Assembly: GCF_029714405.1 (NCBI RefSeq)
Contig: NZ_CP121650.1
Location: forward strand, 7,817,001 to 7,881,000
Origin: Bradyrhizobium sp. CB82
GTDB taxonomy: Bacteria > Pseudomonadota > Alphaproteobacteria > Rhizobiales > Xanthobacteraceae
Direction of reading: 5' to 3'
DNA: 64,000 bases
In this document: piece after piece, positions 36,629-47,019 of the stretch
Position numbering within the stretch: position 1 is the stretch's first letter
Layout of the letters: each line of letters begins with the position of its first letter
The notes under the pieces: model-generated
Told to the model about the DNA's origin: nothing
Databases searched by the model: none
The model's input: the letters and a program-made list of their open reading frames with translations, nothing else
Translations under genes and position numbers: made by a program

Positions 36629-38034
36629 GATGCGGCGGGCGCAGCTCAGCTTCGGCGACGGGCTGATCGCCGAGGAAGTGAGCGATCTTCGCGAAGACTG
36701 GATGAAACATGCCGACGCGCTGCTCGCGGATGAGGACATCGTCGCAGCCATGTATGAGGCTCTGGCCAGACGACATGCCAAGAGCCGCAGCCGCGGCCGG
36801 CGCGGTGCCTCAGCCGAGGTGGTGTTGCGGCTACTGATCCTCAAGCACATCCGCAACTGGAGCTACCAAGTGCTCGAGCGCGAAGTGTGCGCCAATTGTG
36901 TACCGCGACTTCACGCGCGTCGGCGCCGGCAAGACACCTGATGCAAAGAAGATGGGACGTTGGGGGGTGGCGGTGGGGCCCGAAGTGGTCAAGCAGATTC
37001 ACCAAAGGCTTGTGAAGCTGGCTCAGGCCAACGGGTTGGCGGCGGGGCGCAGAATGCGCGTGGACACCACCGTGGTGGAGACCAACGTGCACTATCCGAC
37101 GGATTCCAGCTTGTTGGGCGACGGCGTGCGGGTTCTGATCCGCACCATGAAAAGGATCGGCAAGGTCGCCGGAGAGACTGGCGCCAAGCTGTGCGACCGC
37201 GGACGCAGCGTGAAGCTGCGGGTCCTGGACATCGCCCGGGCGGCGCGTTCCAGAGCCAAGCAGAGCCGAGAAAGGCTCAATCGAGCCTATGGCCAGCTAC
37301 TCAATGCGACAAGTCGAGTGGTTGGACAGGCGAAGCGGTTCTCCAAAGAAATTGTTGGAGGAACGAAGCGCGCGAGGGGCGTTCCGCAGCAATTGGTGCT
37401 CGAAGGCCTGCGCCAAGAGCTCGACGCGATGGTGCCGCTGGTCAAGCAAGTGATGAAGCAGACGAGAGCGCGTATCTTCCGTGGCGACACACACGCCGAA
37501 GGCAAGCTCCTCAGCGTGTTCGAGCCATCGACGGAGATCATTCGCAAGGGCAAGGCCGGCAAGCCGAACGAGTTCGGCAAGATGGTGAAGTTGCAGGAGG
37601 CCGAGGACCAGATCGTGATTGATTACGAGGTCTATGATCGGCGTCCGAACGATTCGGACCTGCTGATTGCCGCCATCGAGACGCATCGAGCAATGCTGGG
37701 GCGTCCGCCGCACATGGTGGCAGCGGATGCCGCATTCTACTCCGCCAAGAACGAGGCAGCAGCGAAGGCCCAGGGCGTAAAACGCGTCTGCATTCCCAAC
37801 CGCTCGACCAAGAGTCCCGAGCGCAAGCGTGAGCAAAGGAAACCCTGGTTCCGCAATGGCCAGAAGTGGCGGACCGGCTGCGAGGGACGCATCAGCGTCT
37901 CCAAGCGGCGGCACGGTCTCAACCGCTGCCGATACAAGGGCGACGCCGGAATGAAGCGTTGGGTCGGGCTCGGCGTGATCGCCGACAACATCATCAACGT
38001 CGGCCGTGCCATGGAAAAGCGGGCAGCGTCCTAA
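36621..38034 (+). pseudogene. ISNCY-family transposase in two frames (frameshift shared with copy 1)
   Basis: First frame from ATG 36621 (GGAGG upstream): MIEMRRAQLSFGDGLIAEEV to SYQVLEREVCAN, stopping at 36941. Second frame open from GTG 36898: VYRDFTRVGAGKTPDAKKMG, MRVDTTVVETNVHYPTDSSL, VYDRRPNDSDLLIAAIETHR, MVAADAAFYSAKNEAAAKAQ, RRHGLNRCRYKGDAGMKRWV, ending GRAMEKRAAS. All DDE parts are present. The same two-frame layout at the same place exists in copy 1, so it is either an inherited two-base loss or a programmed or reinitiated translation. Confidence 0.8.
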
Positions 38035-38239
38035 GCGCCGGCTCCTCAACCAATCAGGCTCTCAAATATCCCCTGCCGGCAGTCCCGGCGGGTCTTGCTT
38101 TGCGCACCTCATCGGCCACAATCCCGAAATCGCTAATTTTGCGCCGGAAAGTAGATCCTATGCAGGCGCGACGGACAGGAGGGTTGTGTTACCGCTTCGG
38201 TTTCTACCTTCCCACCAGGTGTGCATAGGAGAGACGCTG

Positions 38240-39409
38240 ATGGAAGCCCGGACAGTGAACAACCTGCCGCCCGCCGCAACCCATGATGACGCCGTACGCT
38301 GTCTTCTTGCAATCGAATTAAGCAAGAAAAGTTGGATTGTTGCCGTCAACACGCCCTTGTCGGACAAGGTCAGTCGCCACACGTTGAAGCCCTGCGATGG
38401 GAAGGAGCTGTTGGATCTGTGTGAGCGAATCCGGACGCGAGTTGCCAGAGAAACAAAGCAGCGCGTGGAAATCGTTTCTTGCTACGAAGCTGGCTACGAC
38501 GGCTTCTGGCTCCACCGTCTGCTCCAAGCACATGACATCCGCAACCACGTCATCGATCCGGCAAGTCTGCAGGTTGATCGTCGAGCGCGTCGCGCGAAGA
38601 CTGACCACGTCGATGTCGAGCGATTGCTCCGATCACTGATGGCGTATCTGCGGGGTGAGCCGAAGGTTTGGAGCGTTGTGCGCGTGCCAAGTGTCGCCGA
38701 AGAGGACGACCGTCGGCTCCATCGTGAGCGTGGTCGGTTGATTAACGAACGTATCCAACATGTCAACCGGATCAAGGGACTGCTCGCGATCCATGGCACC
38801 TATGAGTACCAACCGCTGCGCCGCGATCGGATGCAGCAGCTGGAAAGGTTGCGCACCGCTGATGGTCGATCGTTGCCGCCGCGGCTCATGGCGGAAATCC
38901 AGCGCGAACTGCAGCGGTTGGAGCTTGTCATCGGAATGATCAAAACGATCGAGGCGGAGCGCGATGCCATTGCATCGGCCAAGACTGAGGCGGAGCATAC
39001 GAGCGCAAAGAAGATCCAGGATCTGGCCATAATTAAGTGCATCGGCCCCGAATTTGCGAACACACTTGTCGGCGAAGTGTTCTACCGCTCATTTGACAAT
39101 CGCAAACAATTGGCGAGCTATGTCGGTCTGACGCCAGCGCATTTCCAGAGCGGTGCGACGTGCCGTGATCAGGGGATCAGCAAGGCTGGCAACGCCAAGG
39201 CTCGCACGGTCATGATTGAGCTCGCCTGGCTGTGGTTGCGGCATCAGCCTGACAGCCCCTTGAGTATCTGGTTCCGCGATCGTGTTGGCAAACTCAAGGG
39301 CCGCATCCGGCGGATTACGATTGTCGCCGTCGCACGCAAGCTGCTGATTGCGCTCTGGCGCTATCTCGAGACAGGTCTGGTGCCTGAAGGCGCCGCTCTG
39401 AAGGTGTGA
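38240..39409 (+). CDS. IS110-family transposase, intact
   Basis: 389 residues from ATG 38240 with AGGAGA 9 nt upstream. DEDD domain: CLLAIELSKKSWIVAVNTPL, EIVSCYEAGYDGFWLHRLLQ, NHVIDPASLQVDRRARRAKT and DHVDVERLLRSLM. Transposase_20 domain: IQDLAIIKCIGPEFANTLVG, KQLASYVGLTPAHFQSGATC, QGISKAGNAKARTVMIELAW. No frameshift seen; the normal length of this subgroup. It starts only 85 nt after the ISNCY copy 2 end. Confidence 0.9.
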   Translation: MEARTVNNLPPAATHDDAVRCLLAIELSKKSWIVAVNTPLSDKVSRHTLKPCDGKELLDLCERIRTRVARETKQRVEIVSCYEAGYDGFWLHRLLQAHDIRNHVIDPASLQVDRRARRAKTDHVDVERLLRSLMAYLRGEPKVWSVVRVPSVAEEDDRRLHRERGRLINERIQHVNRIKGLLAIHGTYEYQPLRRDRMQQLERLRTADGRSLPPRLMAEIQRELQRLELVIGMIKTIEAERDAIASAKTEAEHTSAKKIQDLAIIKCIGPEFANTLVGEVFYRSFDNRKQLASYVGLTPAHFQSGATCRDQGISKAGNAKARTVMIELAWLWLRHQPDSPLSIWFRDRVGKLKGRIRRITIVAVARKLLIALWRYLETGLVPEGAALKV

Positions 39410-40047
39410 CTAGATGAGCTGAAAGAGGACGAAAGGAACATTACCGATTCCAAGGCGGTGTGTGACCGGTTGCCTAGCCTGGCTGCAATACGCCGCAAAG
39501 TAGAATGGTCCCATCCTCCTTGGAGCCCTGTGCCCTCGCACTGTTGCATGAGGGACCTTGGTACGGGTTCGTCCCGACCGGATATAAGTTGATGCGGTGA
39601 GCGCCGCATAGCGAAAGGGCTCCGCCTTGGGTCAATTGAACAAACGTCATCGGAACGTCAAAACGGAGGAAAGGATCAACAGAAACGCAGCTACGTTTGC
39701 AGCGTAATGGCCGGGGACGCCAATCGTAGCTCGGCGCGCGCTTTCGCCGTCAACCCCTCGCGCCTTCCGGCGCGACCCTCCGGGCTCCGAGGGTTGACCG
39801 CTCAGCGCGGCCAAGCAAAGGGGCCTGCCGTGCCCATCAATGCAGAACCGCGCTCGCACGAGCCCGCTCTTGAAACGTAAGAAGAGAAGAAAATGTTGAT
39901 CGCGAAAAAAACTTCTTGACACGGCAAGGCCTCCGAGGCCCTGCGAGCACCGCGAATTGTTGCCATGGGCCAAGGCCCCGGAGCACGGTTAATAGATTTC
40001 GACGACAGGGGTCTCTCCCGCCGCCAGACGGTTATGGAGGGAGATTC
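39410..40047. other. Non-coding IS flanks, no gene recognised
   Basis: Contains the 3' flank of the IS110 gene and the upstream part of the next IS110 remnant. A GC-rich inverted repeat around 39755-39805 (CAACCCTCG/CGAGGGTTG arms) could be a terminator-like hairpin. Confidence 0.4.
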
Positions 40048-40215
40048 ATGGAAATACTGTATCCGCGCTGTGCAGGGTTGGATGTGCACAAAGACATGGT
40101 GATGGCGCGTGTGCGTTGCGTGAGCGAGCCGGCGGTGGATGAAACGCGCAGCTTTGCCACGACGACAGGGGCCTTGATCGAACTTCAGGAGTGGCTGAGC
40201 TCGCACGCCGTCACC
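40048..40215 (+). pseudogene. IS110/IS1111 transposase, N-terminal fragment
   Basis: ATG 40048 with GGAGGGAG upstream: MEILYPRCAGLDVHKDMVMA, SFATTTGALIELQEWLSSHA, VTHV. First catalytic Asp only; the sequence then diverges. About 56 of some 350 residues remain. Confidence 0.75.
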
Positions 40216-40850
40216 CACGTGGGGCCAGGCCCGAGCTTGAGGGCATGGAACATGCCGCGCTTCTCGCGATCTTCTGTAGGCTTTCTCTCCCTGCGGATGC
40301 TGCCGGTCGCCATCAGTGCAGAGTATGAAATAGGCACCAACTGCGAAGATCCATTTTCAGCGTTTTGCAGCTCAGCCGGCAGCCGCCGCTCCGAACCCAG
40401 CTCGGTGCGGTCTCGCTGCGGACCCCGAACGGGCCTCCGTAATCCCGCGCCGTCAGCAATAGAATACGGTCCCAGAGTCCCTGCAGCATTTCCACGCTTT
40501 CGGGCTGACATTTGCAGCTATCCCGCGTATCGCTGCTCTTAGTATGCATCGGCGTCGAGCGAGGATAGCTTGAAGGATTTTAAGACGCTGGACACTATAC
40601 GCCGGATAGGGCAATTGACCTGCGAAGCCCTAGCTCGCTCGAGGCTCGATCGCATCGGGAAAAGCAGACCCGCCCTGATGCGCACAAAGCTTTAACAGGG
40701 AGGATTACCAGCTTTCTGACGCGACCCTCCTAAGCCACACTCGCGGATCTTTACGAATTCGCAGGCAAAAGAATGGCCGGTCATGGGTACAGAACCGAGC
40801 AGGACGAATCGGGCAAGCAAGGCGATCTAAGCCATGTTAGGAGGGAAGGG
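40216..40850. other. No gene recognised; leader of the amidase operon
   Basis: No supported gene on either strand. The last 100 nt must hold the promoter of 40851-42463, but no clear promoter boxes were identified. Confidence 0.4.
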
Positions 40851-41054
40851 ATGAACGAGTTTCCTGATTGCGTCGAATGGTGGATCGCTACCTGGCACGC
40901 CATCTCAGCGCCGAACGCACATGCAAGGCGTGGGGTCGCCCCGCTGGCTGAGACGATCCGCAAGGTCGAGAGCATGCGTGGGACTCTTCGTTTCGAGGAC
41001 GAGCCAGCAAGCTTCAACGCAGCGCTCATCGAGGCGAAAGGGAAGGCGCAATGA
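40851..41054 (+). CDS. AtzG-like small amidase partner (DUF4089-like)
   Basis: 67 residues from ATG 40851, preceded by AGGAGGGAAGGG. MNEFPDCVEWWIATWHAISA and a C-terminal helical part (SMRGTLRFEDEPASFNAALI) resemble the small GatC/AtzG-like subunits that pair with amidases such as AtzE. The 4-nt overlap (ATGA) with the downstream amidase supports a two-subunit enzyme. The family call rests on size, position and the conserved FEDEPASF end. Confidence 0.6.
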   Translation: MNEFPDCVEWWIATWHAISAPNAHARRGVAPLAETIRKVESMRGTLRFEDEPASFNAALIEAKGKAQ

Positions 41055-42463
41055 GCAACCTGGCCGAACTTACCTTGACCGAGGCCGCAGACGCCATCCG
41101 TGCGGGCAATGTCTCTTCGCTCGAACTCCTTGACGCTTGCTTCGCTCACATCCGCGCGCGGAAAGAACTCAATGCCGTTATCTGGCTTGACTACGAAGAT
41201 GCTCGCCAGTCTGCGCTCAGGGCCGACCAGGCAACAAAGAAAGGTGGCAAGCTCGGCCTCCTGCATGGGATCCCTATGGCGCACAAAGACATGTTTTATC
41301 GAAAGGGTAAGCCTTGCACCTGCGGCTCGCGCATCCGTAAAAACTTTGTGCCCGAGGTGACGGCGACTGTGCTTGCCCGTATGGATGCGGCGGGTGCCTA
41401 CAGCTTCGGTGGGCTCAACATGGCTGAATTCGCTTGGAATGGAACCGGACACAATAAGGAATTCGGGAACTGTCACAACCCTTGGAATCTGCCCTATGTC
41501 GCAGGCGGTTCTTCCTCGGGCTCAGGTGCGGCGGTGGCTGCGTGCATGACTTATGCGGCTCTTGGATCCGACACCGGTGGTTCAATCCGGCTTCCGGCCG
41601 CCGCCTGCGGCATCACGGGCATCAAGCCGACCCAGACGCGGGTCAGCCGCGCCGGCGTGATGCCGCTCTCCTTCTCGCTCGATAATGTGGGGCCCCTTGC
41701 GCGCACCGCCCGAGATTGCGCTCGCATTCTGTCGGTGATCGCAGGGCATGATCCATTGGACCCAACCAGCGCGACTGAGGATGTGCCCCACTATGAGGAG
41801 GCACTTAACGGCAAGCTCGACGGCCTCAAGATCGGTGTCCCGACGACGTATTTCCTGGACGACGCGGATCAGCCGGTGGGCCTCGCATTTGACGAGGCAG
41901 TCCGGATGCTGGCCAAGCTTGGCGTCAAGGTCGAGCGCATCCCAGTGCCCTTGATCGACGACATATTGGCCTATGCCTTGATCCTGTGCCGAGTCGAATC
42001 GGCCACCAGCCATGCCGAATGGATGCGCAAGCGCCCGCAGGATTACACTCAGGATGTCTCATGGCTTTATGGGGGCTATGCTATTCCTGCAACCTACTAT
42101 TTGGAGGCCTTGTCCCGGCGCGGACCGCTCCTGAAGGAGTTTGCAAAAGAGGTGTTCGGCCGCGTCGACATGCTTGCGACGCCTACCATCCCTTCCTGCG
42201 TCCCGACTTTGGCGGAGACTGACGTGGAGGGGCAGGCAGTCGACGCCGAAGCCAAATCGAGGGCGCTTTCGGCCAACACCATCGTCTTCAATTACTTAGG
42301 CCTTCCGACAATTAGCGTGAATTGCGGCTTCGATCCAAACGGGCTGCCGATCGGCCTCTCCTTTACCGGCCGCCCATTCGCAGAGGTAGACATTCTCAAG
42401 TTAGCTGACGCCTATCAACAGGAAACCGACTGGCATAAGTGTCGCCCGCCATTGCTGGCTTAG
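41051..42463 (+). CDS. Amidase, AtzE-like, amidase-signature family, intact
   Basis: 470 residues. Lys in GIPMAHKDMFYRKG (about residue 78), cis-Ser block VAGGSSSGSGAAVAACMTYA (about 150-170), nucleophile block LGSDTGGSIRLPAAACGITG (about 174-193). C-terminal GLPTISVNCGFDPNGLPIGL is the usual GatA-like end. Start overlaps the small partner gene. AtzE-type enzymes hydrolyse 1-carboxybiuret in cyanuric acid breakdown, but related pairs may act on other amides, so the substrate is open. It differs widely from the amidase at 9001-10455. Confidence 0.9.
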   Translation: MSNLAELTLTEAADAIRAGNVSSLELLDACFAHIRARKELNAVIWLDYEDARQSALRADQATKKGGKLGLLHGIPMAHKDMFYRKGKPCTCGSRIRKNFVPEVTATVLARMDAAGAYSFGGLNMAEFAWNGTGHNKEFGNCHNPWNLPYVAGGSSSGSGAAVAACMTYAALGSDTGGSIRLPAAACGITGIKPTQTRVSRAGVMPLSFSLDNVGPLARTARDCARILSVIAGHDPLDPTSATEDVPHYEEALNGKLDGLKIGVPTTYFLDDADQPVGLAFDEAVRMLAKLGVKVERIPVPLIDDILAYALILCRVESATSHAEWMRKRPQDYTQDVSWLYGGYAIPATYYLEALSRRGPLLKEFAKEVFGRVDMLATPTIPSCVPTLAETDVEGQAVDAEAKSRALSANTIVFNYLGLPTISVNCGFDPNGLPIGLSFTGRPFAEVDILKLADAYQQETDWHKCRPPLLA

Positions 42464-42599
42464 GTTATGAAGAGGGATCTTGGTCACATGTCGGGAAGAA
42501 GCGGCGCGTGACTATGCGGGGACCGTCGAAGCAAAAGCAGAACTCGCCGAGGCCGAGCGGAGGCTTCGGTTAACAGCGACTTCACTGCTGCCGGACGAT

Positions 42600-43000
42600 G
42601 CCGGTAATTGGTCTTGCGGGCTCCATCCATCAAGATCAAGATCGCGCCGCAGCTGGGACCATGCGGCCAACACCCACGCCGCTTTGCTCCGCATGGCCGC
42701 TGGCGCACGCTGACCTTCTCGGTGCCTTGCGCTGCAACCAGCTCACGGCGCCTTGCGTTTTCGGATCAACGGCCAATGCTTCCGGGCTTACGTCGAGCAG
42801 CAACTCGTCCCCGTCCTCGTGCCCGTGACATCGTCGTCATGGACAATCTCGGAGCCGCTATCGCGCAGATGATCCGCGCGGCCGGAGCCAGGCTTTGGTT
42901 CCCGCCGCCCTACTCACCCGACCTCAACCCCCATCGAGCAGGCCTTCGCCAAGATCAAGCACTGGATGCGCCTCCCGCAGAAGCGAAAGCTGCGCGATGA
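42600..43000 (+). pseudogene. IS630-family transposase, 3' fragment (frameshifted)
   Basis: RRFAPHGRWRTLTFSVPCA, ARDIVVMDNLGAAIAQMIRA (second catalytic Asp), AGARLWFPPPYSPDLNP, then the Glu region in another frame (EQAFAKIKHWMRLPQKRK). The third IS630 lineage of the window. Lacks the N-terminal half. Confidence 0.75.
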
Positions 43001-43013
43001 TCGGCGGCGTTGT

Positions 43014-43490
43014 GGGGCCGATATTGTCCTTATCATCTCGCAGACCCTACCGAAGCACCTCAAGCATTTCGATCTTCTCGACGGCGTATTGGTTGGCCAC
43101 CCGCGCTATGCTCTCACTGTTGCTGTGGCGCTCCGTCAGACCCTCATCGAGGCCAGTGGATCTCGCCTGGCGCAGCAGGGACAACAAACCAAGATGGACC
43201 AGATCTACCAATATCTAACCGGCATGAAGTTTCGGGAGGGTGGAAGCTGTTGTCGAGAAATTCAATGATATGCGCGAGGACCTCGACAAAGTGCGAAAAT
43301 TCATAAATCGGCAACGGGCAAAGGCGAAGCTCAAATCGTCGCAGTCGTCGACTCTACAGTTGGTATGGTGGGAGACTACAGGCAATCGCTGGTAAGCAAT
43401 GCCCGAGATTTCAAGTCTCGATTTTCCCTCGCTAGAAGATTCGAGCGAGGCGGATCGGTCGGCCAGCTGAAGTCAGCGCTTAGAAGCATG
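43014..43490 (+). pseudogene. DUF2130-domain protein, C-terminal fragment (frameshifted)
   Basis: ADIVLIISQTLPKHLKHFDL, LDGVLVGHPRYALTVAVALR, QTLIEASGSRLAQQGQQTKM, DQIYQYLTGMKFRE, then in other frames VEKFNDMREDLDKVRKFINR and IVAVVDSTVGMVGDYR. This is the conserved nuclease-like C-terminal domain of DUF2130 proteins. The coiled-coil N-terminal half is absent. Confidence 0.65.
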
Positions 43491-43695
43491 TCGAGGCCGC
43501 CAGACGCGCAGCCATCTTTCGCACTCTTGTAACGAATTACTTCTATTTGCAGCTGTAACTTCGCTTGCCAACTTATTTTGGGCACTTAAGCAAGATGACA
43601 TCCAATGCGGCGTCTGAAGTTGGTGCCCCGCGACATTGAAGCACAATTTGATTTTCGAAATCGGCTCGATCTGGAGTAACCCTCCGGTGAGGCTT

Positions 43696-45061
43696 TCAAT
43701 TACCCACAAATTCTCCTCCGACCATGGCGCCCAGCGCGATGTCGGTGAGGCGTGACCGCCCGCGCCACATGACGGTATTGCCGGGCGGCGGATCGCTGGC
43801 GCGGGCGAGATAACCGCCGAGCCGGGCGATCTTGATCAGATAGTGCGAAAGCGTTTTCTGTCTTGCTTTTGATTTGTCGTTGACGAGGCGATCGAGCACG
43901 CCGAGTTCAGTCGCAGTCAACGCGAGGGTTGGTGGCGCGTCTGGGGCGGAACGGTTGAGCATCGTCATCCGGAAGACCCGCCAACTCAGGATGCAAAAGA
44001 GCGAGATCAGATTGGTCAGACGCTGGGCGGTCCTGAGCTTCGACGTGCGGGAACCAACAGGCAGGTCGGTGATCAGCCTCCAATCGATCTTCTTTCTGTT
44101 TTTCGGCGTCCCGCGCTCTTCGGCATGGATCACCGTCAGGGTCAGAGCGGGATAGCGCTTCTGCTTTCCGATCGGCGGCAGGACGCGAATCTTGCGATAC
44201 CTGATCTCAAGAACGGCCTGGTCGGGATCGCCGTTGCTGTCTCTGACTTCGATGCGATGGAGCCCTTTGACGGCGACCTCGTCCATTTCGTCGGCGATCG
44301 TGTGATCCCCGTCTCCAGCCAAGCGGTCGACGCAGGTCCTGATCAGGAAATGGGTTCCGATCTCCTGTGCTGCAGAAGAGCTCGTAGATGTCACTCTCGC
44401 GATCACCAATATGGATGCATCGTCCCGGATGATCCAAGAGTTGCGTAGACTGCTTGAGATTTTCCAACCACCGGACGCTTTCCTTTTTCTCGATGGGAAT
44501 CCGGGTCGGATTGATCTTCTTTTTAAGCGCCGCCGTCCCCTTGAATTTCTTCCGGGTCCAGAACTTAACGGCCGCCAACCCCAGCGGCACGCCCTCGATT
44601 GTAACCGCGAGGCTCGAATGCATCAGGATGCCGCAAACCGTGTGCGATCTGAGGCGACCCGCCTTGTCCCGTCCACTGTTTATGCTCTTGGTGATGCCGA
44701 TCGCTTCTGACTTCCCGCGTTGATAGCTGAACTCGGTTGTATCATGCAGCACAAGAACGAGACCTTCAGTGGCGGCGGCACGATCACGTGTCGATTGGAA
44801 ATGGCCGGCCAGAATGTCCGCTTCGTTGACCCGGTCATTAGAGAAGAAGCGGTAGGCTGCCTTGGTATTCGCCCAATCCTGGCAGACGAGCGGAATGCTT
44901 TGTCCCCTGGCGCTTCCAATCTGCGTGAGCAGTTTGCGGAATCTGTCGCCGAGCCGCGCGTCCCTAAACTTGCATCCACTACTCTCTCGATCAATCCAAC
45001 ATTCACCTTCCAAGGACCGCAAACAGCCTTTTGCCGATCGATCCGTTAATGTCAGCCCCAT
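43696..45061 (-). pseudogene. IS4-family (IS50/Tn5-like) transposase, frameshift and loss of the catalytic Glu segment
   Basis: Starts at 45061; SGCKFRDARLGDRFRKLLTQ and WANTKAAYRFFSNDRVNEAD (Tn5-type N-terminal domain), LVLVLHDTTEFSYQRGKSEA (first Asp), GRCIHIGDRESDIYELFC (second Asp). Frameshift near 44395, then VLEIRYRKIRVLPPIGKQKR and LITDLPVGSRT, directly followed by SKLRTAQRLTNLISLFCILS. The segment with the YREK signature and catalytic Glu, which belongs between, is missing (about 35 residues). Ends VGGEFVGN. Inactive. Confidence 0.8.
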
Positions 45062-45663
45062 AGAGCACCCCTTGCGAATCAGGTGCTCAGAAAGGAATCA
45101 CAAGTGATTCTTTCGATTCAAGATTTCGCCGATCAGCGGATCAGCCCGAGTGGTCAAAGTTATGGGTAATTGAAAGCTCCCGAATGCTTACGATATGGAG
45201 AAGATGGGCCCCTCACATTCATACTCCAGGGAGTATCCTCGCTGACAACTTCGTCAGAGGTTGTCAATCGGGCTCATGTGGGGAGATGGGCGCGAGGCAA
45301 CGATCAATGTCTCGGCAAAAGGCCCGGCATCCGATAAGAACGAGGTTCGGTATCTCTCTCAGAAATTTATTGAGAGATTATGCGCTGACAATGCAGCCAG
45401 TGGAGAACTCACTAGAGAAATTGAAGCTTTTATTTCTCGTATCTAAGTCCAATGGAAACTCTAAATGCCTCGAACTTTCATGACTTGCGCGAGAAGCGTA
45501 CAGCGGGAATCATTGCCGAACAACGCAGATTGCAGAGCTATCCCCGAAAGTTGGTGACGGAGGGAATCGGAAAGGCGGCATATCGTGGGGGTGCTTGACG
45601 CCTCCACTTCTCCACCGAAGGAGCGATATGCCGTGTCCAAAGATAACATTATCAAACGGCGGG
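45062..45663. other. Mostly non-coding; short coding-like frame at 45261-45446 (+)
   Basis: The plus frame reads LSIGLMWGDGREATINVSAK, GPASDKNEVRYLSQKFIERL and ELTREIEAFISRI (61 codons). Composition and ending look coding, but no family is recognised and no ATG with a ribosome site exists. It may be the end of a lost gene. The rest shows nothing. Confidence 0.3.
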
Positions 45664-46110
45664 GCCGGTCAGACGGCGGCGATTATGGGCTGACGGTCGG
45701 TCGGCTTGGCGATGACCTCGAACCCGTCGTTGAATGTCACACCAAGAACGATTTTTGGCAACTGGTTGCGGCCATCGAGACGGCGCCAGCTTTTCTGTGC
45801 GCCCTCGACCAATTTGAAGACCATGGCGATCGCGGTCCCGTTCGACAGAGAACCCTTCGATCAGATGGTGCGGTGGCGCACGATGGCGAAGGTGCTTTCG
45901 ATGGGGTTGGTAACTGGTATGAGATGCTCGGTGCCGACGTTCCGCTGCGACATTCTGACATCGTGGCGTATGGTGCGAGCATCGGGACAGAGGCACCGGG
46001 AGCACGAAGTGCGGGCAGGCCGATGCATTCGATGAGCCGAGAGCTCGAGTTAGTAGCTGGCCGCCTCTGCGACTCGCCCGGTTGCGCCGTGAGCGCGAAT
46101 CCGTAGTTGT
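45664..46110 (-). pseudogene. IS256-family transposase, C-terminal fragment
   Basis: NVGTEHLIPVTNPIESTFAI, VRHRTI (stop), SKGSLSNGTAIAMVFKLVEG, AQKSWRRLDGRNQLPKIVLG, VTFNDGFEVIAKPTDRQPII AAV. The first part includes the catalytic Glu of IS256 transposases. Upstream codons (HFVLPVPLSRCSHHTPRC) are frameshifted. Confidence 0.7.
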
Positions 46111-46152
46111 CGTGTTGCCCGCAGCTTCCGTCATGTATCACAGGAGGCGCGA

Positions 46153-46915
46153 ATGCGACGGGTGATTGGCATTGACGTCCACCGAACCTTGGTAGTTTGG
46201 GAGAGCGGCAGGCTCCGACATGCGGGCCGCATTGATATGACGCGGACTGCGCTGGAGGGATTTGGCAAGACCCTGCTGGCCAGCGATGAGGTTGTGCTCG
46301 AACCGACCGGCAACAGCATGGCAGTGTCACGAGTGCTGGCGCCATTCGTGGCGCGAGTGATTATCGCCAATCCGTTGCTGGTGAAGGCAATCGCCCAGGC
46401 TCACGTCAAGACAGACAAGATCGATGCCGGCACGCTCGCCAGTCTGCAGGCGACGGGATACCTCCCGCAGATCTGGACACCTGACGCGGAGACCGAACGC
46501 AAGCGCAGACTGGTAGCGCGGCGCTACCAAATCGTGCGGCATCGCACGCGGCTCAAGCACGAGGTGCATTCGATCCTGCACGCACACTTGGTCCCGAAGT
46601 GCCCACATGCGGATCTTTTCAACGCCCGCGGCCGGGCATGGTTGGCCGCTCAACAGTTGCCGGACGATGCGGAGCGGCCATCGATCGGCACGTCCGCGAG
46701 CTTAATCGGCTGGCAGAAGATCTGGCCCTGCTCGATCGCGAGATCGCACAGGTCGCAATCGATGATCCCGCGGCCAACAGATTGATGACCATCACCGGCG
46801 TGAACCTGGCGGTCGCCGCCGGCATCGTGGCGGCGATCGGCGACATCAGCCGGTTCAACGGCCCGCAGAAGCTGGTGAGCTATTTTGGGCTGAACCCGCG
46901 GGTGCGGCAGTCAGG
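46153..46915 (+). pseudogene. IS110-family transposase, 5' part (interrupted by IS21)
   Basis: ATG 46153 after CAGGAGGCGCGA: MRRVIGIDVHRTLVVWESGR (first Asp), DEVVLEPTGNSMAVSRVLAP, VKTDKIDAGTLASLQATGYL. Frameshift near 46675, then DRHVRELNRLAEDLALLDRE, RLMTITGVNLAVAAGIVAAI, QKLVSYFGLNPRVRQSG. At 46915 the IS21 element begins; the gene resumes at 49417 with LGAAHHGHISK. Confidence 0.85.
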
Positions 46916-47019
46916 TGCGCGTTTCGCGGGATCGTGAGCAAGGTTTTCGGAGCCTTGCAGCGCTTCGGCCGACAACTCAACCGGCTTAGGGATGACCTCG
47001 TGGTTAACGAGGAAGCCCA

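Larger units (their letters stand above)
36173..38154 (+). mobile_element. ISNCY-family element, copy 2 (full length, 1982 bp)
   Basis: Inverted terminal repeats beginning CTACTTTCCGGCGCAAAATT at 36173 and its complement ending at 38154. Carries the accessory ORF (36281-36628) and the transposase (36621-38034). It is the undeleted relative of 11264-12799, in opposite orientation and about 23.4 kb away, so recombination between them would invert the segment between. Confidence 0.85.

Noticed and set aside
36173..36856. A 227-codon open frame opposite the ISNCY genes, identical to one at 12116-12799
   Set aside because: It lies antisense to the accessory and transposase genes, is duplicated only because the IS is duplicated, and has no family resemblance.
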